DNA from: Bremia lactucae
Taxonomy: Eukaryota > Oomycota > Peronosporomycetes > Peronosporales > Peronosporaceae
Direction of reading: 5' to 3'
Assembly: GCF_004359215.1 (NCBI RefSeq)
Contig: NC_090615.1
Location: forward strand, 981,956 to 1,007,737
DNA: 25,782 bases
The notes beneath the pieces were generated by a model. It saw only the letters and a list, made by a program, of their open reading frames with translations. It ran no database searches and was not told the DNA's origin. The translations under genes were made by a program, and so were the position numbers. Of the stretch, positions 8,014 to 16,974 are shown in pieces. Positions within the stretch are counted from its first letter, which is position 1. The number at the start of each line of letters is the position of its first letter.

Positions 8014-8544
8014 TGTAACGGGCTAAAGTTGCCCTAATGTTACACAGTCCCCGTTAAGTATACTTGGTACTTAAGGGGATGGTCAATTACTAAATAATAG
8101 TAATTAGACCCAACACTCGGGTGTGGTGCACATTTGTGACCAACCCTTGTGGATGTGATGCACATGGGTGCATTCGCATTAGAAGGGATGACGGCTAGCA
8201 TCATCCGTTACGCGAGGTATCTAGAAAGATACGCTCGCAATACATATTAAGTGTTATCTATAGAGATGACATTTTAATTGGTAAGAATAGGTATTTATAT
8301 TTATTACGATTAAATATAAATCAGTCTGAAATTTACTACCTACTTGGTACGTGTGCACGAGGAGACGGGTTACCGCTCCCGTGACGACACTTAACCAGAG
8401 TACTTAGTGTGTTGGGTGAGGTCGCTTACGCGCCCACCACAACTACCTCACTGCACGCAAAAGAAGCAGGTTAAACCGCTTCCTCGCTGTGCTAGGGTGT
8501 GTGTCTAAGTAGAGCGTGGCCGCATTACGACGTGCCCGCCTACA
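8014..8544 (+). repeat. B-family LTR (3' LTR of fragment A and 5' LTR of element B)
   Basis: It starts TGTAACGGGC and ends GCCTACA (TGTA...TACA ends), 531 bp. It differs from the LTR at 15589-16123 by about four substitutions and a 4-bp indel in GGCTAGC(TAGC). The first 31 bases can fold (TGTAACGGGC with GCCC and GTTACA). A second stem follows: CCCCGTTAAGTA near 8047 with TACTTAAGGGG, one bulged base. The LTR joins the PBS of element B on its right and the antisense ORF region of fragment A on its left. Confidence 0.9.
8315..8322 (+). promoter_or_regulatory. Probable TATA box of the B-family LTR
   Basis: TATAAATC lies in an AT-rich stretch about 220 bases before the LTR end. The motif ATATAAAT(C/T)AG is kept at the same place in all four B/C-type LTRs (also near 15894, 18149 and 23054), although the C LTRs are otherwise well diverged. 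No transcription start data are available. Confidence 0.45.
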
Positions 8545-8546
8545 CT

Positions 8547-8564
8547 TGGTAGCACTTGAAATCC
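8547..8564 (+). other. Primer-binding site of element B
   Basis: TGGTAGCACTTGAAATCC begins two bases after the LTR end. The leading TGG pairs with the CCA end of a tRNA, as a PBS must, and the TGGTAGC start resembles initiator-Met-type sites. The primer tRNA cannot be assigned from this window. Confidence 0.55.
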
Positions 8565-8601
8565 CTTCCACGACCCGCATCTCTGCGTGTCTAACGTGAG
8601 G

Positions 8602-9538
8602 ATGAGTCTCAACATCGATTGGGCTCATTTTTTCCACCTGTCCGAACATCACCTGGAGGTAACAGGACACATGGCGCAGGAACTTGGTGAACAAGCCCTG
8701 GCCAGGCTCTTGGGCAGTCCTCTTGAGCAACATGTTGCTCAGTTGGAGCAGTTTGAGGCATTCGTGCTCGAACAGCGGAGAGCCGCGTCCGAGGCACAGA
8801 GCCATGCTGCGGCGGAGTCCGTCACTCAGACTCATGATGAGCTGAGGCATGAGCAGGCTCGGAGCAAGGCTCTCAACAGGACTTTTGAGATGCTCTCTGC
8901 CCGGCCGCATCAGCCGAGGACCATTTGGATGGACTCGCTCAAGTTCGATGGAACTGCAACGCGCACGATTGTCCACTGGCTTTAAGCCGTGGAGCAATAC
9001 GGTGTCGCCCAGCTCATCGCTGGCGACAGCCTGATGGTGTCGTACGCCATGTCGCATCTGCGCGGTAAGGCCTCAGAGTGGGCTTACTTGGCACTTATGG
9101 CGGACAGAAAGGCGTTCCCTACATGGGCGATATTTAAGACAAATATTCGCGCCATGTACCAGCCGCCGAACAACGATGTGTTGCTTTAGGCACGCTTCTT
9201 TGGAGCGTGACAGGCGAAGCGATCTCTGCAAGATTATGTACAAGAGATGCGCTCGCTTCGGCATCTTTTACCTTAGGTTCGATTCCAGGAGAACATAAAA
9301 AGGTACCCACGTTTAAGAACGGACTCATCTCATGGCCCATCGCGACAGGCCCTTTTCAGAAAGGTGCCGTCGAAGATGAAAGAGGCAATCCAAATCGCCT
9401 TCGTTGAGGAGAAATCCTACAACAGTGCCTCGGGGACAGCTTGGTATATTTTGTCGGCCAAGAGGTCAGATGCCACTCCCATGGAGTTGGGCAATGCAGA
9501 CGTTGGTTGCTATAAATGTGGCCCACGAGAGGATTGAG
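8602..9538 (+). pseudogene. Element B gag with CCHC-type knuckle remnant
   Basis: The ATG at 8602 is chosen because C gag has the same start (MSLNID, at 18398). One frame runs to 9538 with four in-frame stops: TAA 8983, TAG 9187, TGA near 9208 and TAG near 9271. It is rich in Gln/Glu/Ala helices (EQFEAFVLEQRRAASEAQ), then has PKFDGT-like LKFDGTATR and WAIFKTNIRAMYQPP, a typical Gypsy capsid C-terminal region. It ends at DVGCYKCG, the first half of a zinc knuckle; the HxxxxC half is not visible. At the CGA/CAG codon pair near 9208, B has TGA-CAG where C has CGA-TAG, so the copies gained stops independently. Confidence 0.8.
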
Positions 9539-9539
9539 A

Positions 9540-9985
9540 GAGCGAGCCACGAGTGAGAAGAAGAGTAAGGAAACTCAAAACGTTTGGGTGAGAACTGCAT
9601 GTAATAACGATAAATAGCGAAGTCACCTGAAAAATGCGATCGACAACGTGAGAAGAGAATGGCCGTCGCAAGAAAAAGTTTCAAGTAGCACGATTTAGCT
9701 CGGCAAGCGCGGCCACATTATAGCTCGCTGCTACGTCAGGGTCCCTGCCGGGGCAAAGATGCCTAGCAAGAGGTTTCCCTTCCCAAAGAGCGATGACAAG
9801 AATCAGCGCGCGAGACGCATGAATTCTGCATCGCCACTGAGGGGTCGAAAAATGCAGGAGAGCAGTAGGGGTGGAATGCCCTACTGACGCGGACTCTGAA
9901 GCTACCCCTATGTTCAGAATTGTGGAACAAATGGGTAGCATAGTCCCTGAAGTCTCGAAATTTTGGACCTCAACCCTGCTAGTCT
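9540..9985 (+). other. Gag-to-protease spacer of element B
   Basis: No domain is recognisable in this stretch. It is low-complexity, Arg/Ser-rich in translation, and open only in short pieces. Longer minus-strand frames here show no conserved counterpart in C and are taken as chance. Confidence 0.4.
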
Positions 9986-10655
9986 ATAGCGCTCAAGTAA
10001 GAGGCTATGACTAGGTGATGACTTTCCTAGTGGATTCGGGTGCATCATAAAATTTAGTAAAATCGCGGAATTAAGAAAGAGACCGGCGATGTTTGAGTCG
10101 CTTTGCCAGGATGGCAAGCGAGAAGAGGCGACCATTCGTTTAGCGAACGGCGCGCTCGTTAAGTAAGAGGGAGTTCAGATAGAACTCGCCTTGAGCTTTA
10201 GTGACTTCTCTTGTAACGAGAAATTTACAGTGCTAGGTATGGAGAGTTCGTATGACCTCATCCTAGGCATGCCAATGTTGCTAAAACACCAACTATGGAT
10301 TGACTGGCGTACATGCACAGTTACGAACTCTACGCAGGACACCGGAAAAGATGTGCTCCTGCGAGAGGCGTGTGCAAGTGATGTCGTTTCGAATACAGTT
10401 GAGGGTGCGTTGACAAGATGTCAAACGTCACCAATTCCTACCCAGCTCGTGGAGACTGGGGTGTTGAAAAGGACGATGACAAGTAGTCATGCGTCCGAAT
10501 GTCCTGCACAGAGCCGAGAGCCTGTGGCAGTAGACGGCAAGCTGACAGGAAGTTATGCGTCGCATAAACCGGCACAGTGCCTAGAAAAGAGCAAAGGCAC
10601 CTGCTTCCCAGTCAAAGGTCGTGGTGACTCGAAGAACGAGTATTTGACCGATTAG
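9986..10655 (+). pseudogene. Element B aspartic protease and following linker
   Basis: The active-site stretch FLVDSGAS lies at 10024-10047 and is followed at once by a TAA (10048). The fold continues in frame-shifted pieces through RLANGALVK, another TAA, then VQIELALSFSDFSC and a clear YDLILGMPMLL near 10249-10281, the second conserved hydrophobic-Gly motif of retropepsins. WIDWRTCTV follows. From 10320 to 10655 the frame is open, Ser/Thr/Lys-rich and without a domain: the usual variable linker. The inverted segment of C (19269-20522) has the same block, with its active site reading Asp-Pro-Asn. Confidence 0.75.
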
Positions 10656-10680
10656 GACGATCAAAGGTGCGTCTAAACGA

Positions 10681-11940
10681 GTGACTTTTGGATCAGTTTC
10701 TATTAAAGAGAACGGGCCTTTCAACGAGGTGTTCGAGGCTGTCAAAGACGAAAATGCGGAGGCATCCTCAAGTGAGCTGCTCCGACAAGTCTTTAAATCT
10801 GTCGAGGATATAGTAAATCTTCCGGAGATGTCGTGGTTTCTGTTCCTTTCCGAATTAAAGGAAGGAAAGATCCACGAAATAGTCACACCAGTTCCAGAAG
10901 AGGACTTGGTGGACTTTTGCTCGTCGTCCACAATGGACGAGAGCGTCCTAGAAACGGACAAAAAGAAACTGTTCGCTGCTCAAGGCTGAGCTGCCTTGAA
11001 ATACAGTCCGTTCTTTGAGGCTTTGTGGAAACATCGCGATGTGTTCCTAGTAGAAGTGCCGAGCCGCCTATCACCAGATAGGGGCATCGGGTACGAGATC
11101 GACCTCGAACCTGGCACCAAGTACTGTGTGACCAGGCAATGGCCGTTGACGAAAGAACTAGTCGATTATATCGATAATTTGTTCGACAAGCGAGCCAAGC
11201 CGGGACATGTGCGTGAGAGCAAATCGCATCACTGCAGCCCGACCTTTTATGTGCGTAAATCCACAGGTGGATGGTGCGTGGTTCATGCTAACAATAAGCT
11301 GCACACGGCGACCATACCGGCGCAAACGCCAATCCCGCGGTGAGACAATTTGTTGAATTCCATGGGAACGTCGACTATCTTTTCCGCGTCAGATTTGAAG
11401 GATGGCTACTATCAGGTACTCATGAGAGAGTCCGATGTAGCCAAACGGCAGTAAGCACCCCACGCGGTATGCTTTGGGAGTGGCTTGTGATGGCGCGACG
11501 GTTCAAATACGCAACAGCGACATTCAATCGAGTGGTGGCTCAGGTGACGCGTCAGCACCGTGGCTACGCGCCCCATTACTTTGACGATGTATTCATGCAA
11601 AGTAGGGCTGAGGCCGAGCGCAATCGACTCGCGCAAGTGTCATTTAGACGCTGTGTTGTAGACTTTAAAGGACGCCCAATTGTACGTCAACTTGCAAAAA
11701 TGCAGCATAGGGGTCCCTGAGATACCTGTGCTGGGTTACATCGTAGGTACCCATGGTGTACGAGCAAACCCAGACAAGGTATTATCGGTAAAGGAATGGC
11801 TTATCCTACGGCATGTGAAGGATTTGCGCCAATTACTAGGGCTCGCTAATTACTAGCATAAATATAGCAAGAATTATGCTGAGCAAACTAAAGCATTATA
11901 TGACCTCCTTAAAAAGGACACAGAAATGGGTTTTGGTTAA
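10681..11940 (+). pseudogene. Element B reverse transcriptase
   Basis: The linker (MSWFLFLSELKEGKIHE, MDESVLETD) leads into the RT fingers: PFFEALWKHRDVFLVEVP, YEIDLEPGTKYCVTRQWPL and GHVRESKSHHCSPTFYVRK. SASDLKDGYYQV near 11386-11421 holds the first catalytic Asp. Frame 1 carries stops at 10987 and 11341. A frameshift near 11440 moves to the frame with GMLWEWLVM and YFDDVF (catalytic pair, 11580-11588). A second shift near 11640 leads into LYVNLQKCSIGVPEIPVLGY and the thumb, which ends near 11935 at a TAA. The three catalytic Asp residues are all still encoded, but across three frames. Confidence 0.85.
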
Positions 11941-12410
11941 ATAACAAGATGATGCGTTCAAACCAGTGATGCAATCTCATGTTGAGGCACCAGTCTTGCC
12001 ATTGCCAGACGCGAATAAGCCCTTTAGCGTCGTCTGCGATGCAAGTAATTTGCAATCGGCAGCACGCTCGTGCAGAAGGATGACGACGGTGTTGACCGTG
12101 TCATCTCTTATCAGTCCCGGTTTTTAAAATCCGCGGAACTAAATTACCCATGCATGACAAAGAGCTACTTTCAATAAAGTATGCTCTTGTCAAGTTTCGT
12201 GTGCACCCTACTAGGCACCGAGCTATTTGTGTTTTTTACGGATCACGCATCACTGCGGACCGACAACAAACTCACATCATTTCTCGCCTTGAATGGCAAG
12301 ATGGCTTACATTCTTCTCTGAATTATATTTCAAAGTTTAATACAAGCTGGGTAAGTCAAATGTCTTGGCTGTCGCCTTATCGCTTAGACCAGACTTCGAG
12401 GTAAGACACC
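11941..12410 (+). pseudogene. Element B RNase H, decayed
   Basis: It opens with ANKPFSVVCDASN near 12010-12050. A one-base loss relative to C (C has AGTTTTGCAATCGGC, B has AATTTGCAATCGGC) then shifts the frame. Remnants of HDKELLSIKYALVKFR (12152-12200) and of a TDHAS-type motif near 12240 follow. LAVALSLRPDFEVRHQ marks the end of the domain and the start of the integrase linker. C has the same region at 21480-21880. Confidence 0.75.
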
Positions 12411-13930
12411 AGGAAAGTGTGTCTAGTGCGAAAGCACAATTTCAGCCGTCAGCGTTGGCAGCCATGAAGACATACCACGTGACGAGCTCATTAGCCTCTG
12501 AAATAAAAGAGAGCTACAGTCAGGACGACCATTGTCACCTGCTGTTAGATCGCATTGGTGGACAAAAGGTAATTCTTCCGTCGCACCTGAAAGCCATGCT
12601 TAATCGGTTTAGCTACAGCGATGGCCTGTTATGGCATCAGCTGTCACCTTGTGATCCCTTGAGAATCTATGTGCCTCATGACATAGAATACAAGCTGATG
12701 ATCCTTCACAAGCTCCATTATGCGCCACCTAATGGGGATCTGAGCCGTGAAAAGATAATCTTACAAGTATCAGAGGAATTTTGGTGGCCACACCTATATA
12801 GATGGATGGCCAACTATATTCGCTCTTGCGAACAGTGTAAGCGCATTAAGCCTGCATCATTGATCAGGGTACCGCTGAAGCTGCTATTGATTCCAACCAA
12901 CTGTTTTGGAAGTTTGTAAGCCTGGACTTCATGTTTGGCATGATGCCCCATCACTAGGGTCGGACAGGGCTTGTCGTCTTTGTAGACAGACTGAGCAATA
13001 TGGTGCATTTGGCACCATGTAAAACATTGATCACAGGCAAGGAGGCAGCTCTCTTGTTCCTGGATCATGTTTACCGACTTCACGGATTGCTCGAGTCCAT
13101 AGTATCGGATCGGGTCCACGTTTTACGTCTGGTTTTTGGCGACATGTGTTTCAGCTGCTACGTAGCAAGCTCCACATGTCGACCGCAGATCATCCCCAGA
13201 CCGATGGCCAAACAGAACGTGCCAATCGGGTCGTGGTGGTTATCTTATGCACTATAGCAACTCCCAAAGAGCGGAGCAAGCAATTGCCCTTTGTGGAGTT
13301 CGCTATAAATAACAGTGTCCACGCCAGTACGGGTGAGACACCTTTTATATTAACGGACTGCACTATCCTCGGACGCCAGTCTCGTTTGTGCGCAGCCCGA
13401 GTCTAAGTGGAGGAGGGCCCCAGACTGTGCTCGGTGCGAAATAGGGAAACAGTTTCGTCAATATGACGATGACCCATGAGTGTATCATCTCAAAGACAAA
13501 ACCTTGCCCTAGTGACCCTGCCAGTTTAGCAGTGGTCAATAAAACTACGCCTAATGACCGACCTCTCGGCGGTATCATAGGCGAGTTTGATGCTTAAAGC
13601 GTGAGCGAGGCTCAACGCTTTGTGGATCAGCGATTAGCCATCAGACGTTAAGTCCGTGACGCGATGGCAAGCGCTATGGACAAGCAAAAAGAATATGCGG
13701 ACCGAAATGGTCGCAAGAATAATGAACGCTTTAGAGTGGGTGAAAAAGTACTATCAAGTACTGATACCCTACCTAAAAATGCAAATTATGTACTACCTGG
13801 AGGTGCTACGAAGTTGCTTCCGCGCTTCATTGGGCCCTTCACGGTGGTAGAAGAGGTTGAAGACCTAAATTATAGGCTCACGGTTCTCCCGTATATGAAG
13901 ACGCACCCGTATTGTACATGGGTCGTCTGA
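12411..13930 (+). pseudogene. Element B integrase with C-terminal domain
   Basis: The N-terminal zinc region ends in FWWPHLYRWMANYIRSCEQC (12778-12837); the CxxC is present. The core has VSLDFMFGMM across a frame change near 12918, VDRLSNMVHLAP near 12985-13020, YRLHGLLESIVSDR near 13072-13112 and, in another frame, DHPQTDGQTERANRV near 13188-13232 and VEFAINNSVHAS near 13298-13330. A badly damaged stretch spans 13405-13655. An intact frame from 13664 to 13930 then carries the C-terminal domain (KLLPRFIGPFTVVEEVEDL). C lacks everything between about 12430 and 13745 of this copy. Confidence 0.85.
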
Positions 13931-14313
13931 AACGGTATGTAGACCCAAATAAGGTCACATATCCCCATCCGTCTAAGGAGACCGATGGTGATGCCGACTG
14001 TGAGTCGAGCGTCGTTCGAATGAGAAGGACGGTGAAGGTGAAAAACTATCGGGCCGACTCCTCCCACCACGAACAGGATTTGGAGAGCGGGATACATCAC
14101 GCGAGTAACGCGGATCCCTCAGCATTATCCTTTAAAAGAGGTCCAAGCGAGTCTTCAGGAGTTCATAACCCTGACGAACCTTCGCTCGGACATCAACGAG
14201 ATCCGAGGTCAGTCGCGAGACTTGACCCTCGAGATCGGCAATACGTCGTTCAGCAGCGCTTAACGCATGTGTCTGAACAGACGAAGGTAAGGCAGCCGCG
14301 ATCATTTGGGTGA
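13912..14313 (+). pseudogene. Element B pol C-terminal tail
   Basis: It continues the integrase C-terminal domain after a frameshift (MGRLKRYVDPNKVTYPHPS, then KETDGDADCESS) and stops at 14311. The first part (to about 14110) aligns with C in frame. The remainder overlaps the conserved antisense frame and is probably not maintained as plus-strand protein. Confidence 0.55.
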
Positions 14314-15456
14314 GATCGCCATTTCTATCGGGCGCCGCCTGCACTAATTAATGCGGGTGGGAACTAACGCTTCCTTGTTGGAAGGTTGCTTGCCCACCGC
14401 TCCGTGAGGCAAGGGTATCAGATCCTCGTCCAATGGGAAGGTTAACCAAAGAGTTTTGACTCTTGGGATCCGATCGATACCCTACGTATTGATGTGCCCG
14501 GGTTAATGGCTGCCTATGAAAAGGAGCACCAGCTGAGGCCTCTTCGCTAGTCTCAAATGGACTAGCAGAAGTAGCGCTGTGAGAAGAAACAGGGGGTACT
14601 ACCGCTCATGATTTCTTACACACGCAAGCGGGCGAAATTAATTTGCTGCGACCGCTATTCATTGCATCGGAAATCGGATGCATGCGGCGCAGGAATATCG
14701 CCTCGTATTGGTCGGGCGTTTCATTTAAACGCAACACGACCGGGATCAGAAAAATAGCTCAAGCGATTTTTCCTGAGCCCTCTATGATTGAAAACAGCCA
14801 TAATAATTATGTGCGTCTAGATGAGCGACACTCTTGGCCCTTTTGAACGAGGCCATTTATATGGAGGGGACATCTTTGGTATGCCACCCGTCATATTGCC
14901 AAGTTCTAAACGATTGGCTTGTGACACCGACTGAGCACGTTCACGTGTCGTCGGCGGAGCTTTAGGCTCCGAATCCTCTATGTCAAATCATTATGGATTA
15001 TGGTCTGAGCATAAGGCGTTGTGGTTATACCCAACGGAGACGCGGCTGCGCATTTATGGGTAGCGCTCTCATTACCTGTCGCTGCGCGTTCCAGCGCAGA
15101 CGACGAGACAGCATTCGTAAATGCTGCTGTCTCCATGTTGTGAGCCATGAGAGAAGTTTGGATGGGCAATTATGCGCCACATCATTCCTCATGAGTTTGT
15201 TGTCCGCATCACTACAATGTGATGATGGCAACGGTGTCGATTCATTGTAGTCGACAATGAGCAACGGATCAGCATCCGCACTGTTAAAGTGGGATGGATC
15301 CTTTAGCCCTGTTTACGCGACAACCGCAGTGGCTGTCTGCGTTTCGACATAGGCACTTGACGCGGCCGGCGAATTAACGCGACGCGTGCGCTTAGTGTGA
15401 GGTTGAGTGGGCGTCTTCGCAGACGACCCACCAACGTGGCCCCTTTTAGGTGGCAT
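14132..15456 (-). pseudogene. Antisense ORF of element B (coiled-coil protein, broken)
   Basis: This is a nearly identical copy of the 6530-7881 region. ATG at 15456, basic N-terminus, TAA at 15315, three or more frame changes, then an 80-codon C-terminal segment (14350-14132) with ALSAAERRIADLEGQ. That segment aligns without gaps with minus-strand C at about 22563-22313. In my hand alignment of 55 codons, changes fall 14, 14 and 26 at antisense codon positions 1, 2 and 3. A stop in B (TAA 14350-14348) faces CCA in C, and a stop in C (22537-22535) faces CAA in B. This points to past protein coding on this strand. Function unknown. Confidence 0.55.
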
Positions 15457-15588
15457 CTTTGGCGACGTGTATGGAAACACGAGCGATAGAGTGATTGAGT
15501 GAACTAGCGGCGCGTACAGCTGCTCGCAGTTCCCCTCTCCTCTTTAACGAATTTAAAAATATAAATTTGTTCTTAGAGAGGATTTTGG

Positions 15589-16123
15589 TGTAACGGGCTA
15601 AAGTTGCCCTAATGTTACACAGTCCCCGTTAAGTATACTTGGTACTTAAGGGGATGGTCAATTACTAAATAATAGTAATTAGACCCAACACTCGGGTGTG
15701 GTGCACATTTGTGACCAACCCTTGTGGATGTGATGCACATGGGTGCATTCACATTAGGAGGGATGACGGCTAGCTAGCGTCATCCGTTACGCGAGGTATC
15801 TAGAAAGATACGCTCGCAATACATATTAAGTGTTATCTATAGAGATGACATTTTAATTGGTAAGAATAGGTATTTATATTTATTACGATTAAATATAAAT
15901 CAGTCTGAAATTTACTACCTACTTGGTACGTGTGCACGAGGAGACGGGTTACCGCTCCCGTGACGACACTTAACCAGAGTACTTAGTGTGTTGGGTGAGG
16001 TCGCTTACGCGCCCACCACAACTACCTCACTGCACGCAAAAGAAGCAGGTTAAACCGCTTCCTCGCTGTGCTAGGGTGTGTGTCTAAGTAGAGCGTGGCC
16101 GCATTTCGACGTGCCCGCCTACA
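15589..16123 (+). repeat. 3' LTR of element B
   Basis: 535 bp, TGTAACGGGC...GCCTACA. It is nearly identical to 8014-8544. The extra TAGC near 15775 makes an almost perfect 25-nt palindrome (GGATGACG...CGTCATCC). The preceding purine-rich stretch (AGAGAGGATTTTGG) is a weak, probably mutated polypurine tract. Confidence 0.9.
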
Positions 16124-16442
16124 CACAGTCTGTGTGTCGAACTTATAGTTTGCAAGTGCTGCGGCATGATTCGAAAGCTCATGAGATTCATATGAGCTCT
16201 CGTGATGTTCGTCGATATGGCTTCGTATTTGCCTTACTTTAAATATGTGCATATTCAATCAAACAGAATTGTCAATCTAGTGTTACAAGAGAATTTGTCG
16301 GCTTTGCTGAGAGAGGAGCATTTCTGTGATTAGAGCCTTAGTAGATAAAAAAGTACAAGATGTGCATTTTGCGATCAATGTATGGGCGATTTTATAGCAG
16401 CCACGCTCTACTTAAGCACACATTTTCAGAGAGCGGTTCGAT
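16124..16442. other. Unassigned AT-rich spacer between elements B and D2
   Basis: 319 bases with no frame longer than about 60 codons apart from a minus-strand one running into the B LTR, and no match to the other elements here. It may be flanking genomic DNA or a remnant of another repeat. An imperfect hairpin (AGCTCAT/ATGAGCT) lies near 16180. Confidence 0.4.
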
Positions 16443-16924
16443 TGTAACAAGGTGTCCCGTCACATTAATATTAGACGAAAAATCAATATTTTTTCTATGA
16501 GAGGAAAAAATGATATTATTATCAATTAATAATTGTATGCTTTACACTCCCAATATTTACAAAATTCGGTAAAATTCAAGCAACCCGATCGATTGGTTGA
16601 TTCATGCTTGTATCAATACCGCCAATCGTCATTAGATACGTTTGTGCGGTGCGCAAGTAGGTGCCATACATGATTTGTTATTAATATAATAAAGTCAGTA
16701 GTAGATATAAGATCGCTACATAGGAACCTTAATATTTAATTCAGTTTTACTTTTTCTTTATTCTAAAGCCTTCTAATTACCATTGGTGGCTAATACTTCT
16801 TAGCTTTTTCGAACCTTTCTCTGCACGTCGTGTACGTGAAACAATCGAGGTGCCCCACCTTCACTGTAATCAGTGTAGGTTGATTAGTACTGCTATCAGT
16901 TCCATGAAAAGGTGCCCAATTACA
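16443..16924 (+). repeat. 5' LTR of element D2
   Basis: 482 bp, TGTAACAAGG...CAATTACA. It is the reverse complement of the 2662-3177 LTR in type, diverged along its length. Both start with a short foldback (TGTAAC...GT(T/C)ACA within 22 bases). It is AT-rich in the middle, with several possible TATA and polyadenylation motifs. Confidence 0.85.
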
Positions 16925-16936
16925 CCAGAAGCACTT

Positions 16937-16959
16937 CGTAGTCCGTTCAACGGACTACG
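16937..16959. repeat. Perfect hairpin in the D2 leader, 11-bp stem and 1-nt loop
   Basis: CGTAGTCCGTT (16937-16947) pairs exactly with AACGGACTACG (16949-16959). It lies between the LTR and the gag ATG, in what would be the RNA leader. The minus-strand D leader at 2617-2661 is homologous but lacks the pairing. Confidence 0.95.
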
Positions 16960-16974
16960 CACGTTCCATCCGAC

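Larger units (their letters stand above)
6361..8544 (+). mobile_element. Fragment A: 3' end of a B-family element, fused to D1
   Basis: It matches 13936-16123 of element B throughout (offset 7575, then 7579 after a 4-bp indel in the LTR). It contains the pol C-terminal tail, the antisense ORF region and the 3' LTR. Bases 6361-6600 differ from B at about 39 of 240 sites by my count. Bases 6601-8544 differ at about 6 sites plus one 4-bp indel. Its LTR doubles as the 5' LTR of element B. Confidence 0.85.
8014..16123 (+). mobile_element. Element B: complete-length but dead Ty3/Gypsy retrotransposon
   Basis: 5' LTR 8014-8544, PBS, gag (8602-9538), protease, RT, RNase H, integrase, pol tail, an antisense ORF region and 3' LTR 15589-16123. 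RT-RNase H-integrase order places it in Ty3/Gypsy. Coding parts carry many stops and frameshifts, yet the two LTRs are about 99% identical. It therefore moved while already defective, or its ends were homogenised later. No target duplication can be tested because fragment A lies directly to the left. Confidence 0.9.

Noticed and set aside
8443..9057. The longest uninterrupted frame of the window (204 codons, minus strand)
   Set aside because: It is antisense to gag and the LTR. The plus-strand gag frame is conserved between B and C and explains the sequence; C does not keep this minus frame open.
11430..11450. Programmed frameshift within RT
   Set aside because: No slippery heptamer or pseudoknot is evident and neighbouring frameshifts are plainly decay, so a random indel is the simpler view.
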